From Lentihominibacter faecis (GTDB lineage: Bacteria > Bacillota > Clostridia > Peptostreptococcales > Anaerovoracaceae): DNA of 63,780 bases. Every line of letters begins with the position of its first letter. Positions within the stretch are counted from its first letter, which is position 1. This document shows, piece by piece, positions 24,880 through 33,570 of the stretch. Under the pieces are notes generated by a model. The model saw only the letters and a list, made by a program, of their open reading frames with translations, was not told the origin of the DNA and ran no database searches. The position numbers and the translations under genes are program-made. Location: NCBI RefSeq assembly GCF_014306095.1, contig NZ_JACRWC010000039.1, positions 1-63,780 on the forward strand, read 5' to 3'.

Positions 24880-25470
24880 TTATCCTACCTTTACCTCTTC
24901 CATGGACTTCTTCAGTGCACTCATATTTCCCTCTATGAGATTTTCTTTCCCGCGGAATTTATGCTGAAAAGATTCTTTCATATCCTGGATGAACCGTTCC
25001 TGATCAATGACGTGGCTGACTTTCACCACTGCTCCCAGCATCGGAGTGTTCGGGAAATTCTTTCCCAGCGCATCCATGGAAATCTTCTCTGCATCAATAG
25101 TGCAGACTTTCCCTTTATATCCTTTTAAAAGCGGCCGGATCTCTTCCGGGGACTTCTTGCTGTTGATGATCAACGCACCTTTTTCCTTAAGACCCTTGGT
25201 CACATCCACGGATTTCAGCAACGTTTCATCAACGACCACCACGTAATCCGGCTTGTAAATATTGGAGTGGACCTTGCAGTGCTCGTCCGTAATGCGGTTA
25301 TACGCCGTGATCGGTGCACCCATACGCTCCGGACCGTATTCAGGGAATCCCTGCACATGCTTGCCGGAACTAAAGGCTACATCTGCCAGCAGCAGACATG
25401 CGGTTTTCGCACCCTGTCCGCCCCGTCCGTGCCATCTGATTTCTACTGCTTCATTTAACCGTTTCGCCAT
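24880..25470 (-). CDS. porG: 2-oxoacid:ferredoxin oxidoreductase, gamma subunit
   Basis: 196 residues from the ATG at 25470, which has an AGAGGAAG site. An upstream ATG at 25524 lacks one. It has RWHGRGGQGAKTA near the start and FPEYGPERMGAP, typical of the gamma subunit. First gene of porGDAB. Confidence 0.93.
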   Translation of the reverse strand: MAKRLNEAVEIRWHGRGGQGAKTACLLLADVAFSSGKHVQGFPEYGPERMGAPITAYNRITDEHCKVHSNIYKPDYVVVVDETLLKSVDVTKGLKEKGALIINSKKSPEEIRPLLKGYKGKVCTIDAEKISMDALGKNFPNTPMLGAVVKVSHVIDQERFIQDMKESFQHKFRGKENLIEGNMSALKKSMEEVKVG

Positions 25471-25558
25471 ATCTATCGACTTCCTCTCGTTATCAGTGTT
25501 ATGTAAACCTGTTATTTTTTTCAATCAAATCGGGCACAGTTCCTCTATGCCCTGTATT

Positions 25559-25587
25559 AGACTACATGAGAGCGTCCTTTATGTCAA
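25559..25587 (-). promoter_or_regulatory. Promoter of porGDAB
   Basis: On the minus strand TTGACA (25582-25587), a 17-bp spacer and TAGTCT (25559-25564). The predicted start near 25552 gives a leader of about 80 nt. The region upstream is very AT-rich. Confidence 0.7.
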
Positions 25588-25694
25588 TAGATTTTTGAAA
25601 ATTTTTATGTTTAAATCACAAAAAATTCTTTTGTAATTTGTTTTTTATTACCAAAGAGTTTTCTGACAATTTATGTGCCCGGCTCTCCGGCCGG

Positions 25695-26195
25695 TTATTT
25701 GTCCACGGTGAGATCCACAAAACAAGCTCCCGTGATTTCCTGCAAAGCTTTCACCGGCAGCACCATCTGCAGTCCGACTTTCCCGCCGCTGACGGCGATT
25801 TTTTCCAGCTGCTCCGCAGAAGCATCTATAGCTGTCGGAAATTCTTTCTTCATCCCTACCGGGGAACAGCCTCCTTTGATGTAGCCGGTGGTGGCTGTCA
25901 AAAGCCTGGACGGAAGCATTTCCAGCTTTTTTTCGCCGAAATGCTTCGCTGCTTTTTTCAGATCCAGTTCTTTATCCACAGGGATCTCGCACACATAGTA
26001 CTCCCGGCTCTGTCCTACGGTGACCAGCGTTTTGAATACGGATCCCGGCTCCTGTCCCAGTGCTTTTGCTACGGAAACGCCGTCCAGGAATCCTTCCGGT
26101 GCTTCATATTCATGCATTTCATACGGGATCCCTGCCGCTTCCACGATCCGGACTGCGTTTGTTTTATGCTGATGTTTGTCTTTTTTCTTTGCCAT
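25695..26195 (-). CDS. ybaK: YbaK/EbsC-type aminoacyl-tRNA deacylase
   Basis: 166 residues from the ATG at 26195 (AAGGAA upstream). It contains the YbaK fold markers VFKTLV, VPVDKELDLKKAAK-like strands and a GYIKGGCSPVG loop. The family hydrolyses mischarged Cys-tRNA(Pro) and related errors. It is adjacent to the GNAT gene on the same strand (27 bp), so probably co-transcribed. Confidence 0.9.
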   Translation of the reverse strand: MAKKKDKHQHKTNAVRIVEAAGIPYEMHEYEAPEGFLDGVSVAKALGQEPGSVFKTLVTVGQSREYYVCEIPVDKELDLKKAAKHFGEKKLEMLPSRLLTATTGYIKGGCSPVGMKKEFPTAIDASAEQLEKIAVSGGKVGLQMVLPVKALQEITGACFVDLTVDK

Positions 26196-26221
26196 GTTTC
26201 TCTTCCTTTCCCTTTGCAGAT

Positions 26222-26791
26222 TCAAAGCACCCCGGCATGCCGGAGGCTATCGTATTCTTCCCTCAGCATTGTGTAGCAGCGAACGGGTTTGATCGTGCCG
26301 TCATAGATCTTGTAGATGCGTCTGAGAGTGCCCTCGTACTGAAATCCGCATTTTTCGATGATGCGCTGGCTGGCGATGTTTTCTTCCCCGGTGCGGATCA
26401 TCATGACATCGAGGCCCACGTATTCGAATCCGTATGCGATGACGCGCTTTGCAGCTTCTGTCATGAGACCGTGGCCCCAGAATTCTTCAGCAAGAGAATA
26501 TCCCAGTTCCAGACTTCGCACGCCGGGGCGCAGTCTGTCTTCGGACAATCCGATACTGCCGATGATCCTGCCGCCAGTCTTCTCGATAATAGCCCACACG
26601 CGACTTTCGCGAAAAACGGTTTCGATGATTTTTCGTGATTCAGCAATGGATTCATGTGGTTTCCAGCCTGCTTTTGGTCCTACGTTAGGGTTGGATGCAT
26701 ATGCATAGAGCTGCGGAGCATCGGAACGTTTCCATCCTCGAAGCTGCAGCCGTTCGGTTTCCAGGGGTTGTACCATTTGTTTTCTGATCAT
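26222..26791 (-). CDS. RimJ/RimL-type GNAT acetyltransferase
   Basis: 189 residues from the ATG at 26791 (AAGGAG 7 nt upstream). It starts LETERLQLRGW, the usual beta-1 of ribosomal-protein-type N-acetyltransferases. It has GYSLAEEFWGHGLMTEA (acetyl-CoA pyrophosphate loop region) and EENIASQRIIEKCGF. The target is unknown. Confidence 0.88.
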   Translation of the reverse strand: MIRKQMVQPLETERLQLRGWKRSDAPQLYAYASNPNVGPKAGWKPHESIAESRKIIETVFRESRVWAIIEKTGGRIIGSIGLSEDRLRPGVRSLELGYSLAEEFWGHGLMTEAAKRVIAYGFEYVGLDVMMIRTGEENIASQRIIEKCGFQYEGTLRRIYKIYDGTIKPVRCYTMLREEYDSLRHAGVL

Positions 26792-26905
26792 AATCTGCTC
26801 CTTCTGACTCCTATCATACATATCGTCTTCATGAAAAGCAACACCTGAGCCGTCAAAACACGTCTTTTACGGTGTTGTATAGGTGCACATTCCCCATATC
26901 CTGTC

Positions 26906-26935
26906 TTGTTTGCTCCGTTTTGTCTTCATTATAAT
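26906..26935 (+). promoter_or_regulatory. Promoter of the hybrid histidine kinase
   Basis: TTGTTT (26906-26911), an 18-bp spacer and TATAAT (26930-26935), followed by AAAGGAGG and the ATG at 26962. Confidence 0.6.
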
Positions 26936-26961
26936 ACAACCGTAAAGGAGGCCTTACTACC

Positions 26962-29580
26962 ATGCTTCGCAAAAACTACTGGCATTTTATCCTGATCTGC
27001 ATGCTGATCGCACTGATTTCCGGCATTGGCTACGCCAGTTTCATTTCCAATAAAATATACGAGGATAGTTCGACCCATCTGCGTGAAATCTACGGGGAAG
27101 TCCAGAAGGAGTTTGCTTCTCTGACGAATACCAACTGGAACATGCTGATGGACTGGAATGAATATTTGAGCTATGGTCTGGACGATCTGGATGAAGACGA
27201 TCTGAACAGGTATTTTCAGTCGGATAAGGATCGCTGGGGCTACAGCGAGGTATATTTTCTCAACGAGCGAAGCGATTATGTGACACTAGATCGTAAATAC
27301 GGGCATCTGGACTGCGGATCTCAGATCAGGCCTCTGCTGCAGGAGAAACAGAATGTTGTAATGGATACGGTGCAGGGAGGTGAGAACCATCTGACCATTT
27401 TTGCGATCCCTGCTCAAAAGAATTTTTATTATGGCTTCCCGTATACGGCAGTAGCTGTCAGCTATGACAACGCCGCTCTTGCAAAGGCTCTCAACATTAC
27501 TGCATTCTCAGGAAAGTCACGATGCTATATGCTTGATGGAACCGGACATATCATGCTTTCCACTGCAAGTGAAAAAGTTCCATCCGCAAATTTTTTATCT
27601 TATCTGGATCATCATACCAGTCTTTCCGCAGGAGAGACGGATTCTTTTGCGAAGGATCTTAAAGCAAAAAAAGACGGGGTCATCAAGTATCGCGCCAACG
27701 GCATCCCCTATTATCTTATCTATCAGCCAACAGGATTTCAGGACTGGATGATAGTTGGTACTGTCCCAAAGAAGGCAGTCAATACCAACATTCCACAGGT
27801 TCAGATCGTGACGATAGCGGTCTTGAGTATCCTCTTTCTTATCGCAGCCGTGATCGGCGTTCAATACCTGATTCGTCGCTACCGCTCTACACTGGAAGCC
27901 AAAAATGAAGAGCTGCAGTATCAGGAGGAGCTGTCCACCATTCTCGTGAAAAACACTCATGACATCCTCATCCTCTATTCTCCGGAAAAGAAATCACCGG
28001 AGTATGTGAGTCCCAACATCCAGAATCTGCTTGGGATCGACCCGGCTCTCATCGACAATGATCTGAGCAGACTAAAAGAGTGTTCCATCATAACCCGAAA
28101 CAGCTTTCTCACTGCAGATCTGTCAGAGGCAGTGGGTGCCGGTATTCTGCAGGTGGAATCCGAATGGATCCATAAGGAAACGGAAGAACACCGCTGGTAT
28201 CACGAAACGTTGTATCCTGTCACTCTGCGTGGTTATCAAAAGCTGCTGCTGGTTATTTCTGACCGTAGCGGCGAATATCAAAACAACATGCAGCTGGAAC
28301 TGGCGCTGAATATCGCGAAAAGTGCCAACGAAGCCAAAAGCTGTTTTCTGTCCAATATGTCCCATGATCTCCGCACTCCACTGAATGCCATCACCGGATT
28401 TTCCTCGCTGCTGCGGGAAGATGCGAATGACCCTGTACTGGTACGTGACTACGCCAGTAAAATCACGACTGCAAGCCATCATCTTCTGGGTATCATCAAT
28501 AATGTGCTGGATATGTCTAAAATCGAAAGCGGCAAAACAGTTCTCAATATCCAGATGTTCGATCTGCAGGAGCTTCTCGATAAACTCAATATCATGACCC
28601 TGCCGCTGGCAAATGCCAAGGGGCAGACTTTTACGATCCTGCAGCATAATGTTTTCTGTAAGAAGTTGTGGGGTGATTCTGTCCGCATAAGTCAGGTGCT
28701 GCTTAATCTGCTGTCCAATGCTGTAAAGTACACGCCGGAAGGGGGAAATATCTGTCTGAGCGTCAGCATGAATCAGCCTTTCCCTCACAGCAGGATCCAT
28801 GTGATATTCTCCGTAGAGGATGACGGGATCGGAATCGAAGAGGAATTCCTTCGCACTATCTTCGAACCGTTCACACGGGAAACCGACAGGATACAGGAAA
28901 ATATTCAGGGGACAGGACTTGGAATGGCGATCACTAAAAATCTGATCGATCTCATGGGAGGGCATATTTCGATCAAAACCACACCGGATATGGGCAGCAC
29001 TTTTTCCGTAGAACTAAATCTGCGCGATACAAAAGGGGCCCTTACAGAGAGCTCTGCTTCAGGATCTGAAGGAAACGCCGATCTGGAAATCCCGCCGGAT
29101 GCTCTTCCGATCGTCGCAGTATCAGGGTATCCGGAAGATGACGAGCCTCTGCCTGCGGATGTGCCTGTTAAGCCTTCTGCTGTAAGGTATACTCCACTTG
29201 CCGGACTTCATATTCTCGTGGCAGATGACAATCCTTTTAATGCAGATATCATGAAAGATCTGCTGGATCTCAAGGGTGCCACCTGTGAGATCGCGTCTAC
29301 CGGCCAGGAGGCAGTGGATTTGTTTACATCCTCTGCCTGCGGTCATTTTGATGCGATCCTTATGGATATCAGGATGCCGGATATGGACGGCTATGAGGCA
29401 ACCAGACGGATCCGTCAAAGCAAGCATCCGGATCATGCCTCTATCATGATCATCGCCACCACGGCCAATGCGTTTGCGGATGATGTTAAAACAACTCTGG
29501 CATCCGGTATGAATGCTCATCTGTCCAAGCCGGTGGATCTGGACACCCTCTGTGCTCTGCTGCAAAGCATGCAGCTATAG
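26962..29580 (+). CDS. Membrane hybrid histidine kinase with receiver domain
   Basis: 872 residues. A membrane helix at about 8-28, an extracytoplasmic Cache-like sensor (about 30-275), a second helix near 280-303, then a PAS-like region (about 320-430), HisKA with the phospho-acceptor H468 (MSHDLRTP), HATPase_c (LLSNAVKYTPEG and GTGLGMAI) and a C-terminal receiver (VADDNPFN, phospho-Asp D802 in LMDIRMPD). No output domain and no neighbouring regulator or HPt gene is seen, so the phosphorelay partner lies elsewhere. The stimulus is unknown. Confidence 0.92.
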   Translation: MLRKNYWHFILICMLIALISGIGYASFISNKIYEDSSTHLREIYGEVQKEFASLTNTNWNMLMDWNEYLSYGLDDLDEDDLNRYFQSDKDRWGYSEVYFLNERSDYVTLDRKYGHLDCGSQIRPLLQEKQNVVMDTVQGGENHLTIFAIPAQKNFYYGFPYTAVAVSYDNAALAKALNITAFSGKSRCYMLDGTGHIMLSTASEKVPSANFLSYLDHHTSLSAGETDSFAKDLKAKKDGVIKYRANGIPYYLIYQPTGFQDWMIVGTVPKKAVNTNIPQVQIVTIAVLSILFLIAAVIGVQYLIRRYRSTLEAKNEELQYQEELSTILVKNTHDILILYSPEKKSPEYVSPNIQNLLGIDPALIDNDLSRLKECSIITRNSFLTADLSEAVGAGILQVESEWIHKETEEHRWYHETLYPVTLRGYQKLLLVISDRSGEYQNNMQLELALNIAKSANEAKSCFLSNMSHDLRTPLNAITGFSSLLREDANDPVLVRDYASKITTASHHLLGIINNVLDMSKIESGKTVLNIQMFDLQELLDKLNIMTLPLANAKGQTFTILQHNVFCKKLWGDSVRISQVLLNLLSNAVKYTPEGGNICLSVSMNQPFPHSRIHVIFSVEDDGIGIEEEFLRTIFEPFTRETDRIQENIQGTGLGMAITKNLIDLMGGHISIKTTPDMGSTFSVELNLRDTKGALTESSASGSEGNADLEIPPDALPIVAVSGYPEDDEPLPADVPVKPSAVRYTPLAGLHILVADDNPFNADIMKDLLDLKGATCEIASTGQEAVDLFTSSACGHFDAILMDIRMPDMDGYEATRRIRQSKHPDHASIMIIATTANAFADDVKTTLASGMNAHLSKPVDLDTLCALLQSMQL

Positions 29581-29602
29581 GCTGGCAGGCTATTCCAGCA
29601 GG

Positions 29603-31591
29603 CTATTCTGTCGTGCTGAGGATCTCCTTATTCTTCTCAACCTGACTTACTTTCATACGAGAAGCATCCTCTGGGTCCACTTCCTCCTTAAGTGCCAGGA
29701 TCGTCGGTCCCAGATATACAGTCTTCAATATCTTTCCATCAAGAGAAACTTTGCTGAATTCCGTAAAGTTTTCTCCCTTGATATAATAATTCTCACCGAT
29801 CTTAACAACATCGGTCACCTTGATGTCCTTGACCCCCATCTTAAGATCTGTCTTCTTGAACGGATTTGTTTCTCCGTAAATATAGCGTTTGCCATACAGC
29901 ATATCGTAGGACAGCGCTTTAAGATTCTGCTTGTAGTTTATATCGTCCTTGTAATTCTGCTGATATTTGTTCATCATGCCTACCGACATGCCCAGACGGC
30001 TCATGATCTCCGAATTGAGTTCATAGGCATTGATGTCCATGTTCTTTTTCTTCATGTCGAAATTGCTCCAGACGATATACTGTGTCTGGAAAATACTGCT
30101 TCCGTCCGCCATGGAATCCTCTGTCATATCCAGTGCAGGCAGGTGATCGCCGTACATCACCAGAATGACATCCTCATCGTAATTGCTGAGAGTATCCGTC
30201 AGTTCCTTCACAAACAGATCCATCTCATAGATCTGGTTGGCATAGTATTCGTACGCCCACCGCTGTTCCTCGGTCTGGTACTGCGTCACTGTGATCGCCG
30301 GATTTTCGATGACCTGCTCCGTCGGATACTTGCCGTGTCCCTGTACGGAAATGGTGTAGATGTAATCGGATCCTTCTGTACTGTTGAGTGCATCCAGGAT
30401 CTGCTCCGTGAGCAGGCTGTCCTTAGCCCAGTTTTTCGGCGTTTTCATAACATTGTTCATGTATTCCAGGCAAGTGAACGTATCGAATCCCATGTTGGCA
30501 AATACTTTGTTTCTATTATAGAACGCGCCTCTGTGGTTATGGATCGCATGGGTCCCATAGCCCAGCTGCTTGAAATCATACGGTGCCGCTTCACAGGTCT
30601 TTTCTGTCAGAACGCTCTTGTACGGGTATTCCCCCGGTCCGAAGAACTTGGCACTGATTCCGGTCATGACCTCAAATTCCACGTTGGCCGTTCCTGCACC
30701 CACCGCCGGAACTGTCAGGTATCCAGAGGAATATTCCTTCATAAGTTTCCGGAAATTCGGCACCGGATCTTTCGAGAATTTCACATCTTTGACACGCGTC
30801 GGATCGATAAAGGATTCAAGCTGCAAATAAATGATGTTCGGCTTGCTTTTCACATCGGTATCATCATCTTTTCCCGGTGTATAGATGTTATCTTCTCCCA
30901 GTTCACCCTTGCTGAAAATCCCCTCTATTTCTTCTTTTGAATAATCCCTCGGCTTGTCGATACCCGTATCGATCCACGTCACCATGAAGCTGTATACTAC
31001 GCCGTTATCGCTGTATCCTGTCGCCAGATTGGCAAAGAATGTATCCAGTACACCAGTCTTGGTATTGATTTTTATAACGCCAACTGTCAGAAGTCCGATG
31101 ATAAGGATCACGGCGATGACCTGTTTATACTGGATCTTGCGATCAAGCTTCGGCGCCTTGCGGAACAAAATCACGCCGCCAAAAACAAGGAGCGCTATCC
31201 CGACTATGGCCAGTATCAGCGTCACCGTTGAAAAATATGTGGTGATGATAGCCGCACCATCCTTCAAATTGCTGAAATCCTTAACGGTAAACGGCGTCAT
31301 CCGGTTGGAAAGGATCACACCATTGGCGATACCAACTGCCATCGGGATCATTCCCAGCAGAACCAGAGCGAAAATTCGCCGGCGGAACAACATGGACAGG
31401 GAAATGATTGCAAAAATCAACAGCACATTAGAAATGGACACCAGCGGATGCCCAAATAAAAATGCCACACTCTGGATCAGCGAATGCCGTGCCAGCGTTT
31501 CGATCACAAGATCAATACCCACCGCAATGACAAACAGCAAAACCAGATAATTTTTCAGATATTTTCTGTAAAAGTTTCTGAGTTTCTCCAT
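29603..31591 (-). CDS. LTA-synthase-type sulfatase/phosphoglycerol transferase
   Basis: 662 residues: about five membrane helices in the first 190, then an extracellular alkaline-phosphatase-superfamily domain (about 255-560) beginning KPNIIYLQLESF. The likely nucleophile threonine is in GAGTANVEFE. HNHRGAFYNRN, and the metal-site GDHLP near residue 485, are also present. The family polymerises glycerol phosphate onto lipoteichoic acid or a related anionic polymer at the outer membrane face. The final 100 residues form an unassigned beta-rich tail. It follows rsmA after 22 bp. Confidence 0.9.
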   Translation of the reverse strand: MEKLRNFYRKYLKNYLVLLFVIAVGIDLVIETLARHSLIQSVAFLFGHPLVSISNVLLIFAIISLSMLFRRRIFALVLLGMIPMAVGIANGVILSNRMTPFTVKDFSNLKDGAAIITTYFSTVTLILAIVGIALLVFGGVILFRKAPKLDRKIQYKQVIAVILIIGLLTVGVIKINTKTGVLDTFFANLATGYSDNGVVYSFMVTWIDTGIDKPRDYSKEEIEGIFSKGELGEDNIYTPGKDDDTDVKSKPNIIYLQLESFIDPTRVKDVKFSKDPVPNFRKLMKEYSSGYLTVPAVGAGTANVEFEVMTGISAKFFGPGEYPYKSVLTEKTCEAAPYDFKQLGYGTHAIHNHRGAFYNRNKVFANMGFDTFTCLEYMNNVMKTPKNWAKDSLLTEQILDALNSTEGSDYIYTISVQGHGKYPTEQVIENPAITVTQYQTEEQRWAYEYYANQIYEMDLFVKELTDTLSNYDEDVILVMYGDHLPALDMTEDSMADGSSIFQTQYIVWSNFDMKKKNMDINAYELNSEIMSRLGMSVGMMNKYQQNYKDDINYKQNLKALSYDMLYGKRYIYGETNPFKKTDLKMGVKDIKVTDVVKIGENYYIKGENFTEFSKVSLDGKILKTVYLGPTILALKEEVDPEDASRMKVSQVEKNKEILSTTE

Positions 31592-31613
31592 ATATCTCTA
31601 TCTCCTACGTGTT

Positions 31614-32492
31614 TTATATCGTTTGTTTTGCAGATGCGACTCCATTGGCGATGTCTGCAAATTCATTCATATCCAAAGTTTCTGCCCTTCGTACCGGATC
31701 GATACCTGCTTTTTCTAAAATAGTGCGGATCTCGTCTTTTGAAAGACCGTAAGTACCTGTCAGCGAATTGAGAAGAGTCTTTCGTCTCTGACCAAATCCA
31801 GCTTTGATGCAGGCAAAGAAAGCCTTTTCATCGATAAGGTCGACAGGCGTTTCTTTTCGTATGGTAAGTTTCAGCACAGCAGAATCCACCTTCGGTCTCG
31901 GCACGAACACTTCCTTCGGCACGGAAATCACCTGCTCCACCTCACAGTAATACTGAACGGCAGCTGAAATCGCCCCATAAGTTTTATTCCCCGGAGATGC
32001 CTTGATCCGGTCAGCCACTTCTTTCTGCATCATGACCGTTATGCTCTCTGCATGGATGGAGTTTTCCAGAATGTGCATGATGATCGGCGTCGTGATGTAG
32101 TATGGCAGATTGCCGATGATCTTCACATCACCGGTGAAATTCCCCAGCTGCCCCTGCTCGTCGATGATCCCATTGAGATCGGTCTTCAAAATATCCTGAT
32201 TGATGACCTCAACGTTATCGTACTCTGCCAGAGTCTCCCCCAGGATCGGGATGAGTTTACTGTCGATCTCGATAGCTATGACTTTCGCTGCCTGCTGAGC
32301 AGCCTCCGCCGTCAGTACACCGATCCCCGGTCCGATCTCGATGACCAGATCTTTTTCGCTCGGGTCTGCGCCTTTTACGATCCGTTCGATCACGTGTTTA
32401 TCCGTAATAAAATTCTGTCCCAGGCTCTTCGAGAGCTGAAACCTGTGTTTTTCCTTGATTGCCTCGATAGTCGAGGGGGCATATAATTTCAT
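31614..32492 (-). CDS. rsmA: 16S rRNA (adenine1518/1519-N6)-dimethyltransferase
   Basis: 292 residues. SAM-binding motif I (VIEIGPGIGVLT) and the catalytic NLPYYI motif are both intact, with a C-terminal KsgA helical domain. It dimethylates the two adenines near the 3' end of 16S rRNA. Its ATG (32490-32492) directly follows the TAG of the rnmV reading frame (32493-32495), the usual rnmV-rsmA pairing in Firmicutes. Confidence 0.95.
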   Translation of the reverse strand: MKLYAPSTIEAIKEKHRFQLSKSLGQNFITDKHVIERIVKGADPSEKDLVIEIGPGIGVLTAEAAQQAAKVIAIEIDSKLIPILGETLAEYDNVEVINQDILKTDLNGIIDEQGQLGNFTGDVKIIGNLPYYITTPIIMHILENSIHAESITVMMQKEVADRIKASPGNKTYGAISAAVQYYCEVEQVISVPKEVFVPRPKVDSAVLKLTIRKETPVDLIDEKAFFACIKAGFGQRRKTLLNSLTGTYGLSKDEIRTILEKAGIDPVRRAETLDMNEFADIANGVASAKQTI

Positions 32493-33085
32493 CTATAACT
32501 CCTGAACCGCCTGTTCGAAGGCGTCTCTTTCTATTCCAAAGCTGTTGAGCCGCTGCAGCATGACCTTCCCGTTGCCATAGCCGATCCCCAGGATCTTTCC
32601 CAGTTTTTCTCTTCTCGCTGCCGAGTCGGCTTGTCCGATGAGCCCTGCATCCAGCAGATCTTTCTGCAAAAAAACCGGCGCAGCCGGTTTTGCATCAAAA
32701 GAACCGTGTGCTTTTCGAAGAGCTTCTCTGATGCTTTCCGGATCTGCGTTTTCGATGCCATATCGCCCTTCTTCGTAGCGGCTTTGCGATCTAAAAACGC
32801 CTGTCTCGCCTCCGGAAACTTCTCCATTATCCTGCGGCGGATCTGCTCACCAGCGTGGTCCGGATCAGTAAAGACAATGATGCCGGGACCGTTGTATGCT
32901 TCTTCGATCAGCTTCCAAGTCTTATTTGTTATACCATATCCATGTGTTTCTATTGTGATGGCGTCAACACTTTTTTTGATTGCCGCCGTGTCATCCCGGC
33001 CCTCCACGACCAGGATCTCCCGTATTTTAGGCAGAGGAGCAACTGCTGCGATCCTGGAAACTGCCTTGTTTTTATCCTGCATCAT
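32493..33085 (-). pseudogene. rnmV: Ribonuclease M5, frameshifted
   Basis: RNase M5 matures 5S rRNA. The Toprim core is intact (ILVVEGRDD near residue 25 and VFTDPDHAGE near 70). After KKGD the frame leaves the family sequence and would end at 32531 with an unrelated tail. Adding one base at 32760-32761 restores KKGDIGIENADPE and continues through EKLGKILGIGYGNGK and QRLNSFGIERDAFEQA to a TAG at 32493, directly before rsmA. Either the gene has a single-base deletion or the assembly has an error there. The family motif makes the position clear. Confidence 0.85.
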
Positions 33086-33570
33086 TGGCTGCTGTCCCCT
33101 TTCTGACCGCCGGTACTGGAATCGTCGCGGTCTGTGATCTCGCTCGGGAACATATAAAGTACCTCTCCCGGCTTGATCAGGCGTAGTTGCTGCCGTGCCT
33201 GCGCCTCGATGTTTTCCGGCGTTTCAGCGTTTTCCAGTTCTTTCTGTAGTTCTGCTTTCTGCTGTTTCAGAGCCTGCTGTTCTTTTTTTGTATCATATTG
33301 CTCTTTTTTCAGCGAAATGATATTGAAAACGAGCAGGAACACTAAAAGGACGATGATCGCGATCGTGATCCCCGTTATTATTTTTCTCCGGGTCTTGCTT
33401 CTGCGGATGGCTCGCTTGCCTCTGGTGTTCTGCTGTTTGGCGCGCAGCTCCTTTTCTTCCTTTTTTTCTTTCTCTGCACGCCTTTTTTGCTGCCGCCGGG
33501 CGCGGGCTTCCTCCATGTCGATGACCTGGCTGTTATTTTTAAATTCTTTGCTTCGTCTGTTTTTTCCCAT
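33082..33570 (-). CDS. divIC: Septum formation initiator DivIC/FtsB-like
   Basis: 162 residues from the ATG at 33570. A basic, charged N-terminal stretch (1-62), one membrane helix (about 64-86), and a coiled coil beginning KKEQYDTKKEQQ with a C-terminal domain ending LRLIKPGEVLYMFP, the DivIC signature. It is part of the FtsL-DivIC-DivIB divisome subcomplex. The order yabP-yabQ-divIC is the same as in Bacillus. An extended -10 promoter (33577-33605) would start transcription at the ATG itself. It overlaps rnmV by 4 nt. Confidence 0.9.
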   Translation of the reverse strand: MGKNRRSKEFKNNSQVIDMEEARARRQQKRRAEKEKKEEKELRAKQQNTRGKRAIRRSKTRRKIITGITIAIIVLLVFLLVFNIISLKKEQYDTKKEQQALKQQKAELQKELENAETPENIEAQARQQLRLIKPGEVLYMFPSEITDRDDSSTGGQKGDSSQ

